Shown: positions 26,002 through 35,172, counted from the first letter of the stretch. The stretch is 64,000 nucleotides of DNA from Adlercreutzia equolifaciens (GCF_029076695.1 NZ_JARFIK010000002.1:744001-808000), one strand, 5' to 3'. Program-made: numbers and translations. The notes: generated by a model from the sequence alone, not told the origin.

Positions 26002-26787
26002 TTATTTGCTCTTGGCCTCTTCGGCCTCTTCGATGCGCTTGCGGATTTTCGCCTTAGTGCGGCGGCCGTGGCAGGTCATGCCGATCTTGCGGATAGTGCA
26101 CGTTTTCACGTTGTGGCAGTAGGCGCAGCCGCGGCGCTTCTTCTTGGTCTCGTTGTACAGGCCGATGATGCCGAGGGTGCTCCACTGATCCGACACGGTG
26201 CCTTCGTCATCGGAGGTCAGCCCCAGGCGCTTCTCTGCTTGGGTGAAGAACACGAGGGTCTTGTTCATGGTGAGCGGGAAGTCCTCGGTGCCCGACTCCA
26301 GGGTGCTGCCGCGATGCAGCCCGCGCTCGTGGGCGTCGTCGGCCACGGCGGCGGCCAGCTTGTCGGCGGCCATCGAAGTGAGGGCCTCCAGGCAGGCGCG
26401 GAACAGCAGCTCGTCGAGCTCGTTGTGAACCAGTCGGTCGTGGAGTGCTTCGATTTCCTCGTTGGTGCCCACGGTGGATACCACCATGGCGGTGTGCTCG
26501 GCGTCGCTCATGCGCTCATAGGCGGCCTCGCCGTAGAGGATGGCCAAGGTGCCCACCAGCTTGATGGCCGGCGTCACATACTTGGGGGGCAACGTGCAGG
26601 TGGCCGGGTTGAACAACTTGTACACGCCGCGGGGGTGCAGCTGGGCGCACAGGGCGTCGGCCATGGGCGCAATGGAGTCGACGAGCATGGGGTCATCGCT
26701 TAGCTCCTGGTCGAGGAAGGCCTCGACCACGGCAGGATCGATCTGCTCTACCGAGCAGTCGATTTCGTGGACGGTATGAACCTGCAT
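26002..26787 (-). CDS. MetH reactivation-domain-like protein with C-terminal Cys cluster
   Basis: The 261-residue protein resembles stand-alone versions of the B12-dependent methionine-synthase activation domain: a helical region with an ACLEALTSMAADKL block, then ESGTEDFPLTMNKTLVFF, AEKRLGLT and STLGIIGLY in the order seen in that family. A C-terminal CAYC-x7-C motif with a later Cys (MTCHG) could bind a metal or FeS cluster, and the tail is strongly basic (RRTKAKIRKR). No methionine synthase or corrinoid methyltransferase lies nearby, so the role is unclear. GAGGGG lies very close before the ATG. The assignment rests on motif order, not on a search. Confidence 0.5.
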   Translation of the reverse strand: MQVHTVHEIDCSVEQIDPAVVEAFLDQELSDDPMLVDSIAPMADALCAQLHPRGVYKLFNPATCTLPPKYVTPAIKLVGTLAILYGEAAYERMSDAEHTAMVVSTVGTNEEIEALHDRLVHNELDELLFRACLEALTSMAADKLAAAVADDAHERGLHRGSTLESGTEDFPLTMNKTLVFFTQAEKRLGLTSDDEGTVSDQWSTLGIIGLYNETKKKRRGCAYCHNVKTCTIRKIGMTCHGRRTKAKIRKRIEEAEEAKSK

Positions 26788-27057
26788 AGCCCCTCATTTC
26801 CTCATTGATGCTTATTTATGGGACTATTTTAGCAATAAATCCAAAATGAAAAGGGGAGAATAGCGCTTTTACGGGTGAAATGCGCCAATTTGAAAGTAAT
26901 TTAATGGACAAAAATAAATATATGTGTATATACCGTTTTCAGTCGATTTCCTACAATTGCACCAAACGATCTCATCGACGCCCGAGGGCTCTATTACACT
27001 GGGATCATCGCTAAGCGCGGGGGACGCAGAGGCCCTCGCAAATGACAGGAGGGTCTT

Positions 27058-27558
27058 TTGAAGCGCGCACTTACTCCGGGTACCTTCGATCCTATTACCG
27101 TGGGTCATATCGATATCATCACCCGTGCCTCGCAGCTGGTGGACGAAGTCATCGTCTCGGTGGCGGTTTCGGCTAAGAAAAAGCCCCTCTTCTCCCTGGA
27201 CGAGCGCGTGGAGCTGGTGCGCCAGGCCACGGCCCATCTGCCCAACGTGCGCGTTGAGGCCTTCGATGAGTTGCTCGTCGATTTCGCCCGGCGCATGGAC
27301 GCCACGGCGGTGGTCAAGGGCCTGCGCGCCATTACCGACTTCGAGTACGAGTTCCAGATGACGGCGCTGAACTATCAGCTCGACAAGGAGCTGGAGACGG
27401 TGTTCATCATGTCCACGCCTCAGCACATGTACCTGTCCTCGTCCATTGTGCGCGAGATTGCCTCGCTGGGCGGCGACGTGTCGCAGTTCGTGCCCCCCTG
27501 CGCCAATGAGGCGCTCATTCGCAAGTACGCCGAACTGGGAGTCACACCTCAGAAGTAG
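27058..27558 (+). CDS. coaD: Pantetheine-phosphate adenylyltransferase
   Basis: The 166-residue enzyme adenylates 4'-phosphopantetheine to dephospho-CoA, the penultimate step of CoA synthesis. It shows TPGTFDPITVGHIDII with the nucleotidyltransferase (T/H)xGH site, GLRAITDFEYEFQM and SSSIVREIASLGGDV. The start is TTG, supported by AGGAGG 6 nt upstream and by no better codon nearby. Its placement within a region rich in CoA-thioester enzymes may be coincidental, although demand for CoA would be high. Confidence 0.95.
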   Translation: MKRALTPGTFDPITVGHIDIITRASQLVDEVIVSVAVSAKKKPLFSLDERVELVRQATAHLPNVRVEAFDELLVDFARRMDATAVVKGLRAITDFEYEFQMTALNYQLDKELETVFIMSTPQHMYLSSSIVREIASLGGDVSQFVPPCANEALIRKYAELGVTPQK

Positions 27559-27710
27559 GACAAAAGCCTGCGGCTTAGGGGTTTTCCCATCTCAGTATTC
27601 CCCCAAGCTATAGGTTTTGTCCCTTTCACTTTGAAATAATCCAATATTAATTTTACCCAAATTAGCTGATTCGTCCATCACTCACGGTCAAAAGGCCGCG
27701 AGTATGTATG

Positions 27711-27737
27711 TTGCTGCGAATGAGCCTCCCGTACAAT
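27711..27737 (+). promoter_or_regulatory. Candidate promoter for the etfBA-EMO operon
   Basis: TTGCTG (27711-27716) and TACAAT (27732-27737) are spaced 15 nt, shorter than ideal, 40 nt before the etfB start. Confidence 0.35.
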
Positions 27738-27776
27738 AGTCAATAAGCTGAAAAAGAGCGAGCGGGAAGGGTAAAG

Positions 27777-28547
27777 ATGAACATTATTGTGTGCGTGAAG
27801 CAAGTGATCGATACCGAAGCGGTCATCGAGCTCGACGACGCCGGGGATGTGGTCCTTGAAGGCCAGACCCTGGTCATTGATCCCTACAGCGAATTCGCCG
27901 TGGAGCGGGCCGTGCAGCTGAAGGAGCAGTTGGGCGGAACCGTCACCCTTGTCTGCTTGGGCACCCAAGATTGCCTGTCCGCCGTGCGCCATGGTCTGGC
28001 CATGGGCGCCGACGATGCCGCGCTCGTCGAGGACGACCAGTGGCTCGAGCGCGACGCGGCCTTCGTGGCCGCTGCTCTGGCCGCCGCCGTCAAGGACCGC
28101 GGGGCCGATCTTATCATGGGCGGCTGGAAGTCGGGCGATACGGCCAGCGCCCAGGTCATGGGCCGTATGGCCGCTCTGCTGGACCTTCCCCTTGCCAACA
28201 TGGCCACGGGCCTTGAAGTGGCCGACGGTACCGCGACGGTTTCGTGCGAGGTGGACGATGGCGTCGAGGTGGCGTCGCTGCCCCTTCCTGCCGTTATTGC
28301 TGCGCAGCAGGGCCTGGCCGAGCCCCGTTACCCCTCGGTGCGCGATGTCATGCAGGCCCGTCGCAAGAAGAGCGACGTGGTGCCCGTAGCCGATCTGGCC
28401 GTTGAGGGCGACGGCCTGGACGCCCTGACGGTGGTCGAGCGCACCTTGAAGCCGGCCCGCAGCGGCGGCCGCATCATCGAGGGCGAGTGGAACGAGGCGG
28501 TAGCGGAAACGGCCCGTTTGCTCGTCGAAGAGGCCAAGGTCTTCTAA
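27777..28547 (+). CDS. etfB: Electron transfer flavoprotein beta subunit (second Etf)
   Basis: The 256-residue Etf beta subunit starts MNIIVCVKQVIDTEAV and contains GLAMGADDA, LIMGGWKSGDTASAQV and LPAVIAAQQGLAEPRYPSVRDVMQARRK, the last being the usual Etf-beta recognition/nucleotide segment. It differs clearly from FixA at 16001, so the genome has two Etf systems. GGGAAGGG lies upstream of the ATG. The alpha subunit, a membrane FeS oxidoreductase, two hydrolases and a dehydrogenase follow on the same strand, suggesting electrons pass from acyl-CoA oxidation to the quinone pool or the reverse. Confidence 0.92.
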   Translation: MNIIVCVKQVIDTEAVIELDDAGDVVLEGQTLVIDPYSEFAVERAVQLKEQLGGTVTLVCLGTQDCLSAVRHGLAMGADDAALVEDDQWLERDAAFVAAALAAAVKDRGADLIMGGWKSGDTASAQVMGRMAALLDLPLANMATGLEVADGTATVSCEVDDGVEVASLPLPAVIAAQQGLAEPRYPSVRDVMQARRKKSDVVPVADLAVEGDGLDALTVVERTLKPARSGGRIIEGEWNEAVAETARLLVEEAKVF

Positions 28548-28607
28548 GCGCCGCGGGCTGTCTTACAGGAATCTGTTGCTATTCGCTATACATTGAAAGG
28601 GCTTACC

Positions 28608-29588
28608 ATGGCTGATATTTGGGTGGGCATCAACGGTGCCGGACAGACGCTTCGTCAAGTGAACAAGGAGATGCTGAGCGCCGCCCGCGCGCTGGCCGAC
28701 GCTCAGGGAGCGTCCGTGAAGGCAGTGGTGTGGAACGACCCCGAGGGCGCGCTCGATGCCGAGGTGGCGGCCTGGGGTGCCGATCGCCTGGTGCGTGTCG
28801 CGGCTTCCGAGGAGCGCCTGGGCGCCGAGGCGCTCGGCCGCACCTTGGCCGCGCTGGCGGGCGAGGGAGCTCCCGCCGTGCTGCTTATGGCCGACGGCGC
28901 CGAAGCGCGCGAAGTGGCCCCCGCCCTGGCCCAGAAGTTGGGGGCGCCGCTGGTGTCCGACGTGGTGGCCATCGAGGCGGCCTCCCCGGTGGTGTTCTCG
29001 CGTCTGCCCTACACGGCGAAGGTGGTGGAGCGCGTGGCGCTCAAGGAGGGCGTGACGGCTCCCGTGGTGGCCACGGTGCGCCCCAAGGCCCTGCCTCTGG
29101 GCGAGGCCGTCGAGGGCCGTGCCGTCGAGGTGGTAACGGCCCCGGCCGATGCCGCTGCCTGCGCGAAGGCCATCCAGGACGTAGTACGCTCGGCTTCCGA
29201 CCGCGTGGATTTGGGCGAGGCCGACATTGTGGTGTCCGGTGGCCGCGGCTGCAAGGGCCCTGAGGGCTTTGCGGTTATCGAGGCTCTGGCCGACTCCCTG
29301 GGAGCCGCCGTGGGCGCCTCGCGTCCCGCCGTGGACGAGGGCTGGGTAGACATCCAGTACCAGGTGGGCCAGACCGGCAAGACCGTGGCCCCCACGCTCT
29401 ACATTGCCTGCGGCATTTCCGGATCCATTCAGCATATGGCCGGCATGGCCGCCTCCAAGTGCGTGGTGGCCATCAACAAAGATCCCGAGGCCGAGATCTT
29501 CGAGCTGGCCGACTACGGCATTGTGGCTGATTTGTTCGACGCCGTGCCCCTGCTCCAGAAGGAGCTGGCGGCCCGCGTTCAATCGTAG
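28608..29588 (+). CDS. etfA: Electron transfer flavoprotein alpha subunit (second Etf)
   Basis: The 326-residue alpha subunit ends with the canonical FAD domain: [50 protein letters not shown] and [26 protein letters not shown] lies before the ATG at 28608; a Met five codons upstream is less well placed. The membrane oxidoreductase begins 33 bp after its stop. Confidence 0.93.
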   Translation: MADIWVGINGAGQTLRQVNKEMLSAARALADAQGASVKAVVWNDPEGALDAEVAAWGADRLVRVAASEERLGAEALGRTLAALAGEGAPAVLLMADGAEAREVAPALAQKLGAPLVSDVVAIEAASPVVFSRLPYTAKVVERVALKEGVTAPVVATVRPKALPLGEAVEGRAVEVVTAPADAAACAKAIQDVVRSASDRVDLGEADIVVSGGRGCKGPEGFAVIEALADSLGAAVGASRPAVDEGWVDIQYQVGQTGKTVAPTLYIACGISGSIQHMAGMAASKCVVAINKDPEAEIFELADYGIVADLFDAVPLLQKELAARVQS

Positions 29589-29621
29589 GGGAGTAAACGA
29601 GGCAGAGGAGCGTGCGCACCG

Positions 29622-31700
29622 ATGGGCGAGACACCCACCCGTGAGGTACTGTGGAATATCGACAACAGCTGGATCATGTATCCGCTCTTTTTGCTGGCCC
29701 TGGGAGTGGCGGTGTTCTTCTTTGTGCGCCGCTGGCGCCTATGGAAGATCGGTCAGCCCGAGGATCGCACGTCGCATTGGAAAGAGCGCCTGATCGGGGC
29801 CGCCAAAGACTCCCTCTTGCAAATTAAAGTGCTCGAGCGCAAGGGCTCGGGCATCATGCACCTGTTCATGTACGTGGCCATGATCATCCTTTTGGTGGCC
29901 ACGGTTACCGTGGCGGCCCAGGCTGACTTGGGCCTGCCCACGGTGCAGGGCGACTTCTACCTGTACTTCCTGTCCCTGACGGTGGATTTGGCCGGCGCCG
30001 CTTTCTGCATGGCCATGATCGGCTGCATTATCCGCCGTTTGGTGAACAAAAGCCTGGACACGAAGCCCCAGGACATCATCGTGCTGGTGGCGCTGCTGGT
30101 CATTGGCATCACGGGCTTCATCGTCGAGGGCATGCGCATCGAGGCCACTGACGATCCCTGGCGCGCCTGGTCGCCCATTGGCAGTCTTTTCGCTCAGCTG
30201 TTCATTACCTGGACGCCCGAGCAACTGCATATGGCCCATCAGTTCTTCTGGTGGTTCCACTTGGCCCTGGCCTTCGGCATCATCGCCTACTGGACCTACT
30301 CGAAGCTCGTCCATGTACTGCTGGTGCCCGCTGCGGCCTTCTATCGCTCGCTGGCGCCGAAGGGGGAGCTGCCCTTCATTGACATGGAGGACGAGAACCT
30401 GCTGACCATGGGTGTGGGCACCTTGGAGGAGATGACCTGGAAGGATCTCTTCGATACCGAGGCCTGCACGCGCTGCAATCGCTGCCAGGAGGCCTGTCCC
30501 GCCTTCAATACCGGCAAGCCGCTCTCGCCCAAGGCCCTCATGCAGGATATGCTGGGCGAACTGGAGCAGCGCGGCCCCATCGTCTACAACGTGCAGAAGA
30601 AGGCCCGCAAAGCCCTGGCCGAAGGCAAGGAGATGCCTCCCACGGCCGAGCTTCTGGAGCAGGCCGATTTGTCCGAGGCCGATCGCGCCATCGTCGATCG
30701 CACCTTGGTGGGCGACGTGATCAAGCCCGAGGCCCTGTGGTCGTGCACCACCTGCGCCTCGTGCATGGAGGAGTGCCCGGCCCTGCTCGAGCATGTGCCG
30801 AAGATTGTGAAGATGCGCACCTACCAGGTGTCCATGGAAAGCGCTTTCCCGCCGGAGGCCCAGGCCACCTTCCGCAACATGGAGAACAACGGCAATCCCT
30901 GGGGCCTGGGATGGCAAACCCGGGCGAAGTGGGCCGAGGGCCACGACGTGCCCACCTTGGCCGAGCATCCCGAGGCCGAGTACCTGTACTGGCCCGGCTG
31001 CTCGGGTGCCTTCGACAGCCGTAACCGCAAGGTGACGCTGGCCCTGGTCAAGCTGCTGAAGAAAGCCGGCGTGGACTTCGCCATCCTGGGCAACGAGGAG
31101 AAGTGCTGCGGCGACTCGGCCCGACGCATGGGCAACGAGTTCGTCTACTTTATGCTGGCCAGCGAGAACATTGCCACGCTCCAGGCCTACGGGGTGAAGA
31201 AGATCATCGTGCAGTGCCCGCACTGCTACCAGTCTTTGGCTCGCGACTACCCGCAGCTGGGCGGAAACTTCGAAGTGATCCATCATAGCGAGCTTTTGGC
31301 CCAACTGGTGCGCGAGGGGCGCCTGGAGGTGCCGCGCACGGTGAACGAGACGGTATGCTTCCACGATTCGTGCTACCTTGGCCGTTATCAGGACGTGTAC
31401 GATGCCCCGCGCCAGGTGATTGCGCAGACCGGTGCCAGCGTGGTGGAGATGGAGCGCCACGGCAAGCACAGCTTCTGCTGCGGTGCCGGCGGCGGCCGTA
31501 TGTGGCTTGAAGAGAATACTGGCGAGCGCATCAACGTGGCCCGCACCGAGCAGGCCTTGGCCACGGGGGCCGATGCCGTGGCGACGGCGTGCCCGTTCTG
31601 CCTGACCATGTTGGCCGATGGCATGACGACGCTCGAGGGGAACAAGGATGTCCTGGACATCGCAGAACTTATGGCAGGGGCATGGGATGACGAATCATGA
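29622..31700 (+). CDS. Membrane Etf:menaquinone oxidoreductase-like FeS protein (EMO/DUF224 type)
   Basis: The 692-residue protein has a NarI-like membrane part (hydrophobic helices near residues 18-36, 78-98, 112-138, 150-170 and 205-235), then two [4Fe-4S] motifs (CTRCNRCQEACP at 282-293 and CTTCASCMEECP at 375-386). Two CCG domains follow (Cys460 / Cys495-496 / CPHC 532-535 and Cys584 / Cys619-620 / CPFC 657-660), each a full HdrB/D-type set. This layout matches the Etf:(methyl)menaquinone oxidoreductases encoded next to etfBA in syntrophs and other anaerobes. It would connect EtfBA to the quinone pool. GAGGAG precedes the ATG. The Nudix gene overlaps its end by 14 bp. Confidence 0.85.
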   Translation: MGETPTREVLWNIDNSWIMYPLFLLALGVAVFFFVRRWRLWKIGQPEDRTSHWKERLIGAAKDSLLQIKVLERKGSGIMHLFMYVAMIILLVATVTVAAQADLGLPTVQGDFYLYFLSLTVDLAGAAFCMAMIGCIIRRLVNKSLDTKPQDIIVLVALLVIGITGFIVEGMRIEATDDPWRAWSPIGSLFAQLFITWTPEQLHMAHQFFWWFHLALAFGIIAYWTYSKLVHVLLVPAAAFYRSLAPKGELPFIDMEDENLLTMGVGTLEEMTWKDLFDTEACTRCNRCQEACPAFNTGKPLSPKALMQDMLGELEQRGPIVYNVQKKARKALAEGKEMPPTAELLEQADLSEADRAIVDRTLVGDVIKPEALWSCTTCASCMEECPALLEHVPKIVKMRTYQVSMESAFPPEAQATFRNMENNGNPWGLGWQTRAKWAEGHDVPTLAEHPEAEYLYWPGCSGAFDSRNRKVTLALVKLLKKAGVDFAILGNEEKCCGDSARRMGNEFVYFMLASENIATLQAYGVKKIIVQCPHCYQSLARDYPQLGGNFEVIHHSELLAQLVREGRLEVPRTVNETVCFHDSCYLGRYQDVYDAPRQVIAQTGASVVEMERHGKHSFCCGAGGGRMWLEENTGERINVARTEQALATGADAVATACPFCLTMLADGMTTLEGNKDVLDIAELMAGAWDDES

Positions 31701-32634
31701 GAGAACGTGCACGGTAAGGGACGCCATTAGTCCCGGCTGCTGGCTTACCTACGATATCGAGGCGCCCACGGCCGAGCGCGCGCGGCAGTTTCTGGCCGAC
31801 CCGGCGGCGGTGGAGGTGGTGGAGCCGCGCTATGCGGCCACGGTGCTGCTGGTAAGCACAGCGCGACCCCACCATCGCGCCTGGGAGCGCGACGAATTCG
31901 GCCGCTTGGGCGAGCCCGTCTTGGAGCCGGCCCAAGGGCCGGTGGACGTGTTCATGCTGCGACGCGCCTCCACCATGGCCTTTGTGCCCGATGCCGTGGT
32001 GTTTCCCGGCGGCGGCATGGATCCGTCTGACCGCGAGTTCGACGGCGCCTGGGGCGGCCCGGACCCCGAGACGTGGGCCCAGGCCATGGATTGCACGCCG
32101 GATCTGGCCCAGGCGGTGCTGGTGACGGCGGCGCGCGAACTGTTCGAGGAGAGCGGCGTGCTGCTGGCTTCCACGGCCGACGGCGCCATGGCGCGGGATG
32201 CGCGCGGCGATCACTGGGCCTTCGAGCGGGCGGCCATTGCTGAGCGCTCGCTGCTGTTCGGCGAGTTCCTGAATCGGGAGGGGCTCGTGCTGCGCAGCGA
32301 TCTTCTGCACTTGCGCTCCCATTGGGTGACACCGCCCAGCGAGACCCGGCGCTACAACACCTACTTCTTCCTGGCGCGTCTGCCCGAGGGGCAGCATGCC
32401 GACGGACGCACCTCCGAGGCTGTCGAGTCCTCCTGGATTACGCCCGGCGAGGCGTTTGCCCGGTTTGACGACGGGTATCTCAAGCTGGTGCCTCCCACTA
32501 TTTCCAACCTGCGCTCGTTGGCCAAGGCCACCTCGGTGGACGATGCCTGTGCGCTGCCCTTCGACGGCCACGTGCGACCCATGCCCACCGAGACCGCCGA
32601 CGGCTCCATCGCAATGATGTGCGAGGTGGTCTGA
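31687..32634 (+). CDS. Nudix hydrolase, NUDT19 (CoA diphosphatase) type
   Basis: The 315-residue protein has a Nudix box split by an insertion: VVFPGGGMD at residues 104-112 and AARELFEESGVLL at 148-160. An insert of this kind within the box, plus LRRASTMAFVPDAVVFPGG, is characteristic of NUDT19/RP2p-type hydrolases, which in animals cleave CoA and acyl-CoA. A role in trimming CoA esters fits its position after the Etf/EMO genes, but the substrate is inferred. The ATG at 31687 overlaps the EMO gene; the downstream MBL gene starts 2 bp after the stop. Confidence 0.78.
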   Translation: MTNHERTCTVRDAISPGCWLTYDIEAPTAERARQFLADPAAVEVVEPRYAATVLLVSTARPHHRAWERDEFGRLGEPVLEPAQGPVDVFMLRRASTMAFVPDAVVFPGGGMDPSDREFDGAWGGPDPETWAQAMDCTPDLAQAVLVTAARELFEESGVLLASTADGAMARDARGDHWAFERAAIAERSLLFGEFLNREGLVLRSDLLHLRSHWVTPPSETRRYNTYFFLARLPEGQHADGRTSEAVESSWITPGEAFARFDDGYLKLVPPTISNLRSLAKATSVDDACALPFDGHVRPMPTETADGSIAMMCEVV

Positions 32635-32636
32635 TC

Positions 32637-33464
32637 ATGGCTGCTCGTCTTGGCGAAATACCGGCCAACGAGGCCTTTGTCGGCCCTTACGCGCAATGCG
32701 TGCGCCACGAGAACGTGTCGCCGCTGACCTATCGGGGCACGAACAGCTGGGTCTTGGCCGAGCCCGGAGAGAAGCGCTGCGTGGTGGTGGATCCCGGTCC
32801 TCCCGATGAGAGCTGCGTCGATCGTCTGGCGGCGGCCTGCCGTCGACGGGGGCTCGAGGTGGCCGCTATTCTGCTGACCCACGACCATTTCGACCACGCC
32901 GGCTGCGCCAGCTTGGCCTCGCGGGTGTTCAGCGCGCCCATTCTCTCGGCCAAGCACGGCACCTTAGGCGAAGGGCCCTTGACCTTCGACGATATGTCGC
33001 TGGCGCTGGAGGTAGTGCCGCTGCCGGGCCATTCCAGCGATTCAGTGGGCATCTACGTGCCCGACGGCGATCTGGTGGTCACCGGCGACATGCTATTTGC
33101 CCAAAGCTCCACTATGGTCTATTGGCCCGACGGGCGCCTAGAGGCCTACCTGGCCAGTTTGGACAAGCTGGCCGCGCTTGTGCGCGAACAGGGCGTGCGC
33201 CAACTGCTGACCGGTCACGGACCGGTCATCGAGAACCCGGGACCGCGTATCGAGCAGGCGCGTCGTCATCGCATCCAGCGGCTGAACCAGGTGGTGTCGG
33301 CGGTGCGCAGCGGCATTCCGGCCGAGGCGGAGCCTTTGGTGGACGCCGTGTACAACGACGTGCCCCCCAATTTGCACGAGGGCGCCCTGCGAAGCGTGAA
33401 CGCCCAGCTGCGCTACGCATTCGACCAGGGAATTCTCGAGGAGCATCGAGAGCGTGCACGATAG
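32637..33464 (+). CDS. MBL-fold hydrolase, LACTB2-like
   Basis: The 275-residue metallo-beta-lactamase-fold protein has THDHFDHAG (residues 81-89) as the metal motif, PLPGHSSDS, VTGDMLF and LLTGHGPV. A C-terminal helical winged-helix-like segment (PPNLHEGALRSVNAQLRYAF) resembles LACTB2-type proteins. Its tight coupling to the NUDT19-like gene suggests one process, perhaps thioester or nucleotide clean-up, but no substrate is evident. The ATG at 32637 lies 2 bp after the Nudix stop. Confidence 0.8.
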   Translation: MAARLGEIPANEAFVGPYAQCVRHENVSPLTYRGTNSWVLAEPGEKRCVVVDPGPPDESCVDRLAAACRRRGLEVAAILLTHDHFDHAGCASLASRVFSAPILSAKHGTLGEGPLTFDDMSLALEVVPLPGHSSDSVGIYVPDGDLVVTGDMLFAQSSTMVYWPDGRLEAYLASLDKLAALVREQGVRQLLTGHGPVIENPGPRIEQARRHRIQRLNQVVSAVRSGIPAEAEPLVDAVYNDVPPNLHEGALRSVNAQLRYAFDQGILEEHRERAR

Positions 33465-33650
33465 ACGCGTTTTGGGGCCTCTGTGAGTTGGTCCAAGCGC
33501 ACGCGTGGGGCAGCTGGGGCATGCGACGGCCGGTTTGGCCGTCCGTCCGCAGCGCCAAGGACTTCGCAGAACGTTTCGTCCGTCGATGGTTTCCCATCGC
33601 CTTGAGCGTTTTGAAGCATAGAGAAGGATATATGGAGAGGAAGGAAGAGC

Positions 33651-34793
33651 ATGGCCGTTACCATGACCGAGGAACAGAAGGAACTTGTCCAGCTGGTGCG
33701 CGATGTGGCGCGCAACGAGGTAATGCCCCACGTGGCTGCTGCCGATGAGGCGGGGGAGTGCCCCCGAGAGCTGTTCCAGTGGGGCTTCGATATGGGCCTC
33801 CATATGGTGGAGATCCCCGAGGAATTCGGCGGCATGGGTCTGGACTATGAGACCTGCGCCATGATGTTCGAGGAGCTGGCCTGGGTGGATGCCGCCTACG
33901 CCGACACCTTTGTCACCAACTTCGTGGCCTTCCGCAACATCCATCTCCACGGTACGCCCGAGCAGGCGCAACACTTCGTGGAGCTAACCGAGAACAACGG
34001 CTTCGCTGCCTTCTGCCTGTCCGAGGCCTGTGCTGGCTCCGATGTGGCCGCCATGCGCACCACGGCAGTGCGCGATGGCGACGAGTACGTGATCAACGGC
34101 ACGAAGACCTTCATTACCAATGGCTCCATCTCTTCGGCCTACGTGGTGTTCGCCAAGACTGACCCCGAGGCGGGCGGCCGCGGCATTACCGGCTTTCTCA
34201 TCGACGGCGACACTCCGGGCCTTTCGGCCGGGGCCAAGGAGCACAAGATGGGCTTCCGCTTGTCTGACACCACGGAAGTGGTGCTGGAGAACGTGCGCGT
34301 GCCCGCCTCGGCCGTCATCGGCGAGGAGGGGAAGGGCATGAGCATTGCCCTGAACGCCCTCAACCTGTCCCGCGCCTTCATTTCCACCCTGGCCGTGGGC
34401 ATCATGCAGCGCGCTTTAGACGAGGCCGTGGCCTACGCCAAGCAGCGCAAGCAGTTCGGCAAGCGCCTCATCGACATGGAGATGGTGCAGCAGATGCTGG
34501 CCGATATGGCAATCAAGACCGAGACCTCCCGCATTCTGGTGAACAACTGCATGCGCCAGATGGACGCCGGGCAGATGGTGCGCAAGGAAGGCGCCATCGT
34601 GAAGACCTTCGTCACCGATGCCATGCAAGAAGTGGTGAGCAACGCCGTCCAGGTGTTCGGCGGTTACGGCTACTCCAAGGACTACCCCGTGGAGAAGCTC
34701 ATGCGCGACGCCAAGATCTTCCAGATCTTCGAAGGCTCCAACCAAATCCAGCGCATGACCATCGCCAAAGAACTCGACCGCGAGTACAAGTAG
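33651..34793 (+). CDS. Acyl-CoA dehydrogenase, short-chain (Bcd/AcdA) type
   Basis: The 380-residue flavoprotein matches short-chain acyl-CoA dehydrogenases closely: [73 protein letters not shown] and IFEGSNQIQR with the catalytic Glu361. The helix position of the alternative base is Ser (LNLSRAF). GGAAGGAAGAGC precedes the ATG. It lies 186 bp after the MBL gene and is the likely dehydrogenase partner of the second EtfBA and the membrane oxidoreductase. Confidence 0.9.
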   Translation: MAVTMTEEQKELVQLVRDVARNEVMPHVAAADEAGECPRELFQWGFDMGLHMVEIPEEFGGMGLDYETCAMMFEELAWVDAAYADTFVTNFVAFRNIHLHGTPEQAQHFVELTENNGFAAFCLSEACAGSDVAAMRTTAVRDGDEYVINGTKTFITNGSISSAYVVFAKTDPEAGGRGITGFLIDGDTPGLSAGAKEHKMGFRLSDTTEVVLENVRVPASAVIGEEGKGMSIALNALNLSRAFISTLAVGIMQRALDEAVAYAKQRKQFGKRLIDMEMVQQMLADMAIKTETSRILVNNCMRQMDAGQMVRKEGAIVKTFVTDAMQEVVSNAVQVFGGYGYSKDYPVEKLMRDAKIFQIFEGSNQIQRMTIAKELDREYK

Positions 34794-34822
34794 CTTGCAA
34801 AAAAACTTGAAGCTCCCCGGGG

Positions 34823-34934
34823 GCGGACCGCCGGGTATCCTGATTCGCTCAAACAGTCCTGGGCTCGCGCGAAACGTCCACTGGACGTTTCGGCTCGTGC
34901 GGAACTCGCTCGGTCAGGACACCCGGCGGTCCGC
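34823..34934. repeat. Covarying cruciform element, copy E2
   Basis: Outer stem of 21 bp (34823-34843 with 34914-34934; GCGGACCGCCGGGT.. against ..ACCCGGCGGTCCGC) with one A:C mismatch at the same place as in E1. Inner hairpin GAAACGTCCA / TGGACGTTTC (34871-34891) differs from E1 by paired, compensating changes. It begins 30 bp after the dehydrogenase stop. Confidence 0.82.
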
Positions 34935-34984
34935 TTGGCGTTTTCTCGGTTGAGTGAAGGAGCAGGCGGACCGCTAGGTATCCT

Positions 34985-35119
34985 AGGTTCCCAAATTGCC
35001 CGCTTTGGTTCCCTGATTCATTTCCAAGCAAGAGTCTGACCTGGTGTTTTATCAGGAGGGGGAACCAAAGCGGGCTTTTTTGTCGTTTGTTGGGGTACCA
35101 AACAGGCCGATCTGGGAAC
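34985..35119 (-). repeat. 135-bp inverted-end intergenic element, copy C
   Basis: Same family as copies A and B, inverted. It keeps AGGTTCCC..CTTTGGTTCCC at one end, TGACCTGGTGTTTTA in the interior, and GTACCAAAC..CTGGGAAC at the other end. Confidence 0.82.
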
Positions 35120-35172
35120 TAACGTCGCAGGGATTTGGGCAGTCCGCCCCTCGGGGAGCTTCAAGCGCATAC

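Noticed and set aside
33523-33543. Terminator between the MBL and acyl-CoA dehydrogenase genes
   Set aside because: The 7-bp GACGGCC/GGCCGTC stem lacks a T-run and is too short to call with confidence.
2756-35119. Insertion sequences
   Set aside because: The 135-bp and 178-bp elements encode no transposase and lack clear target duplications, so they are listed as repeats only.
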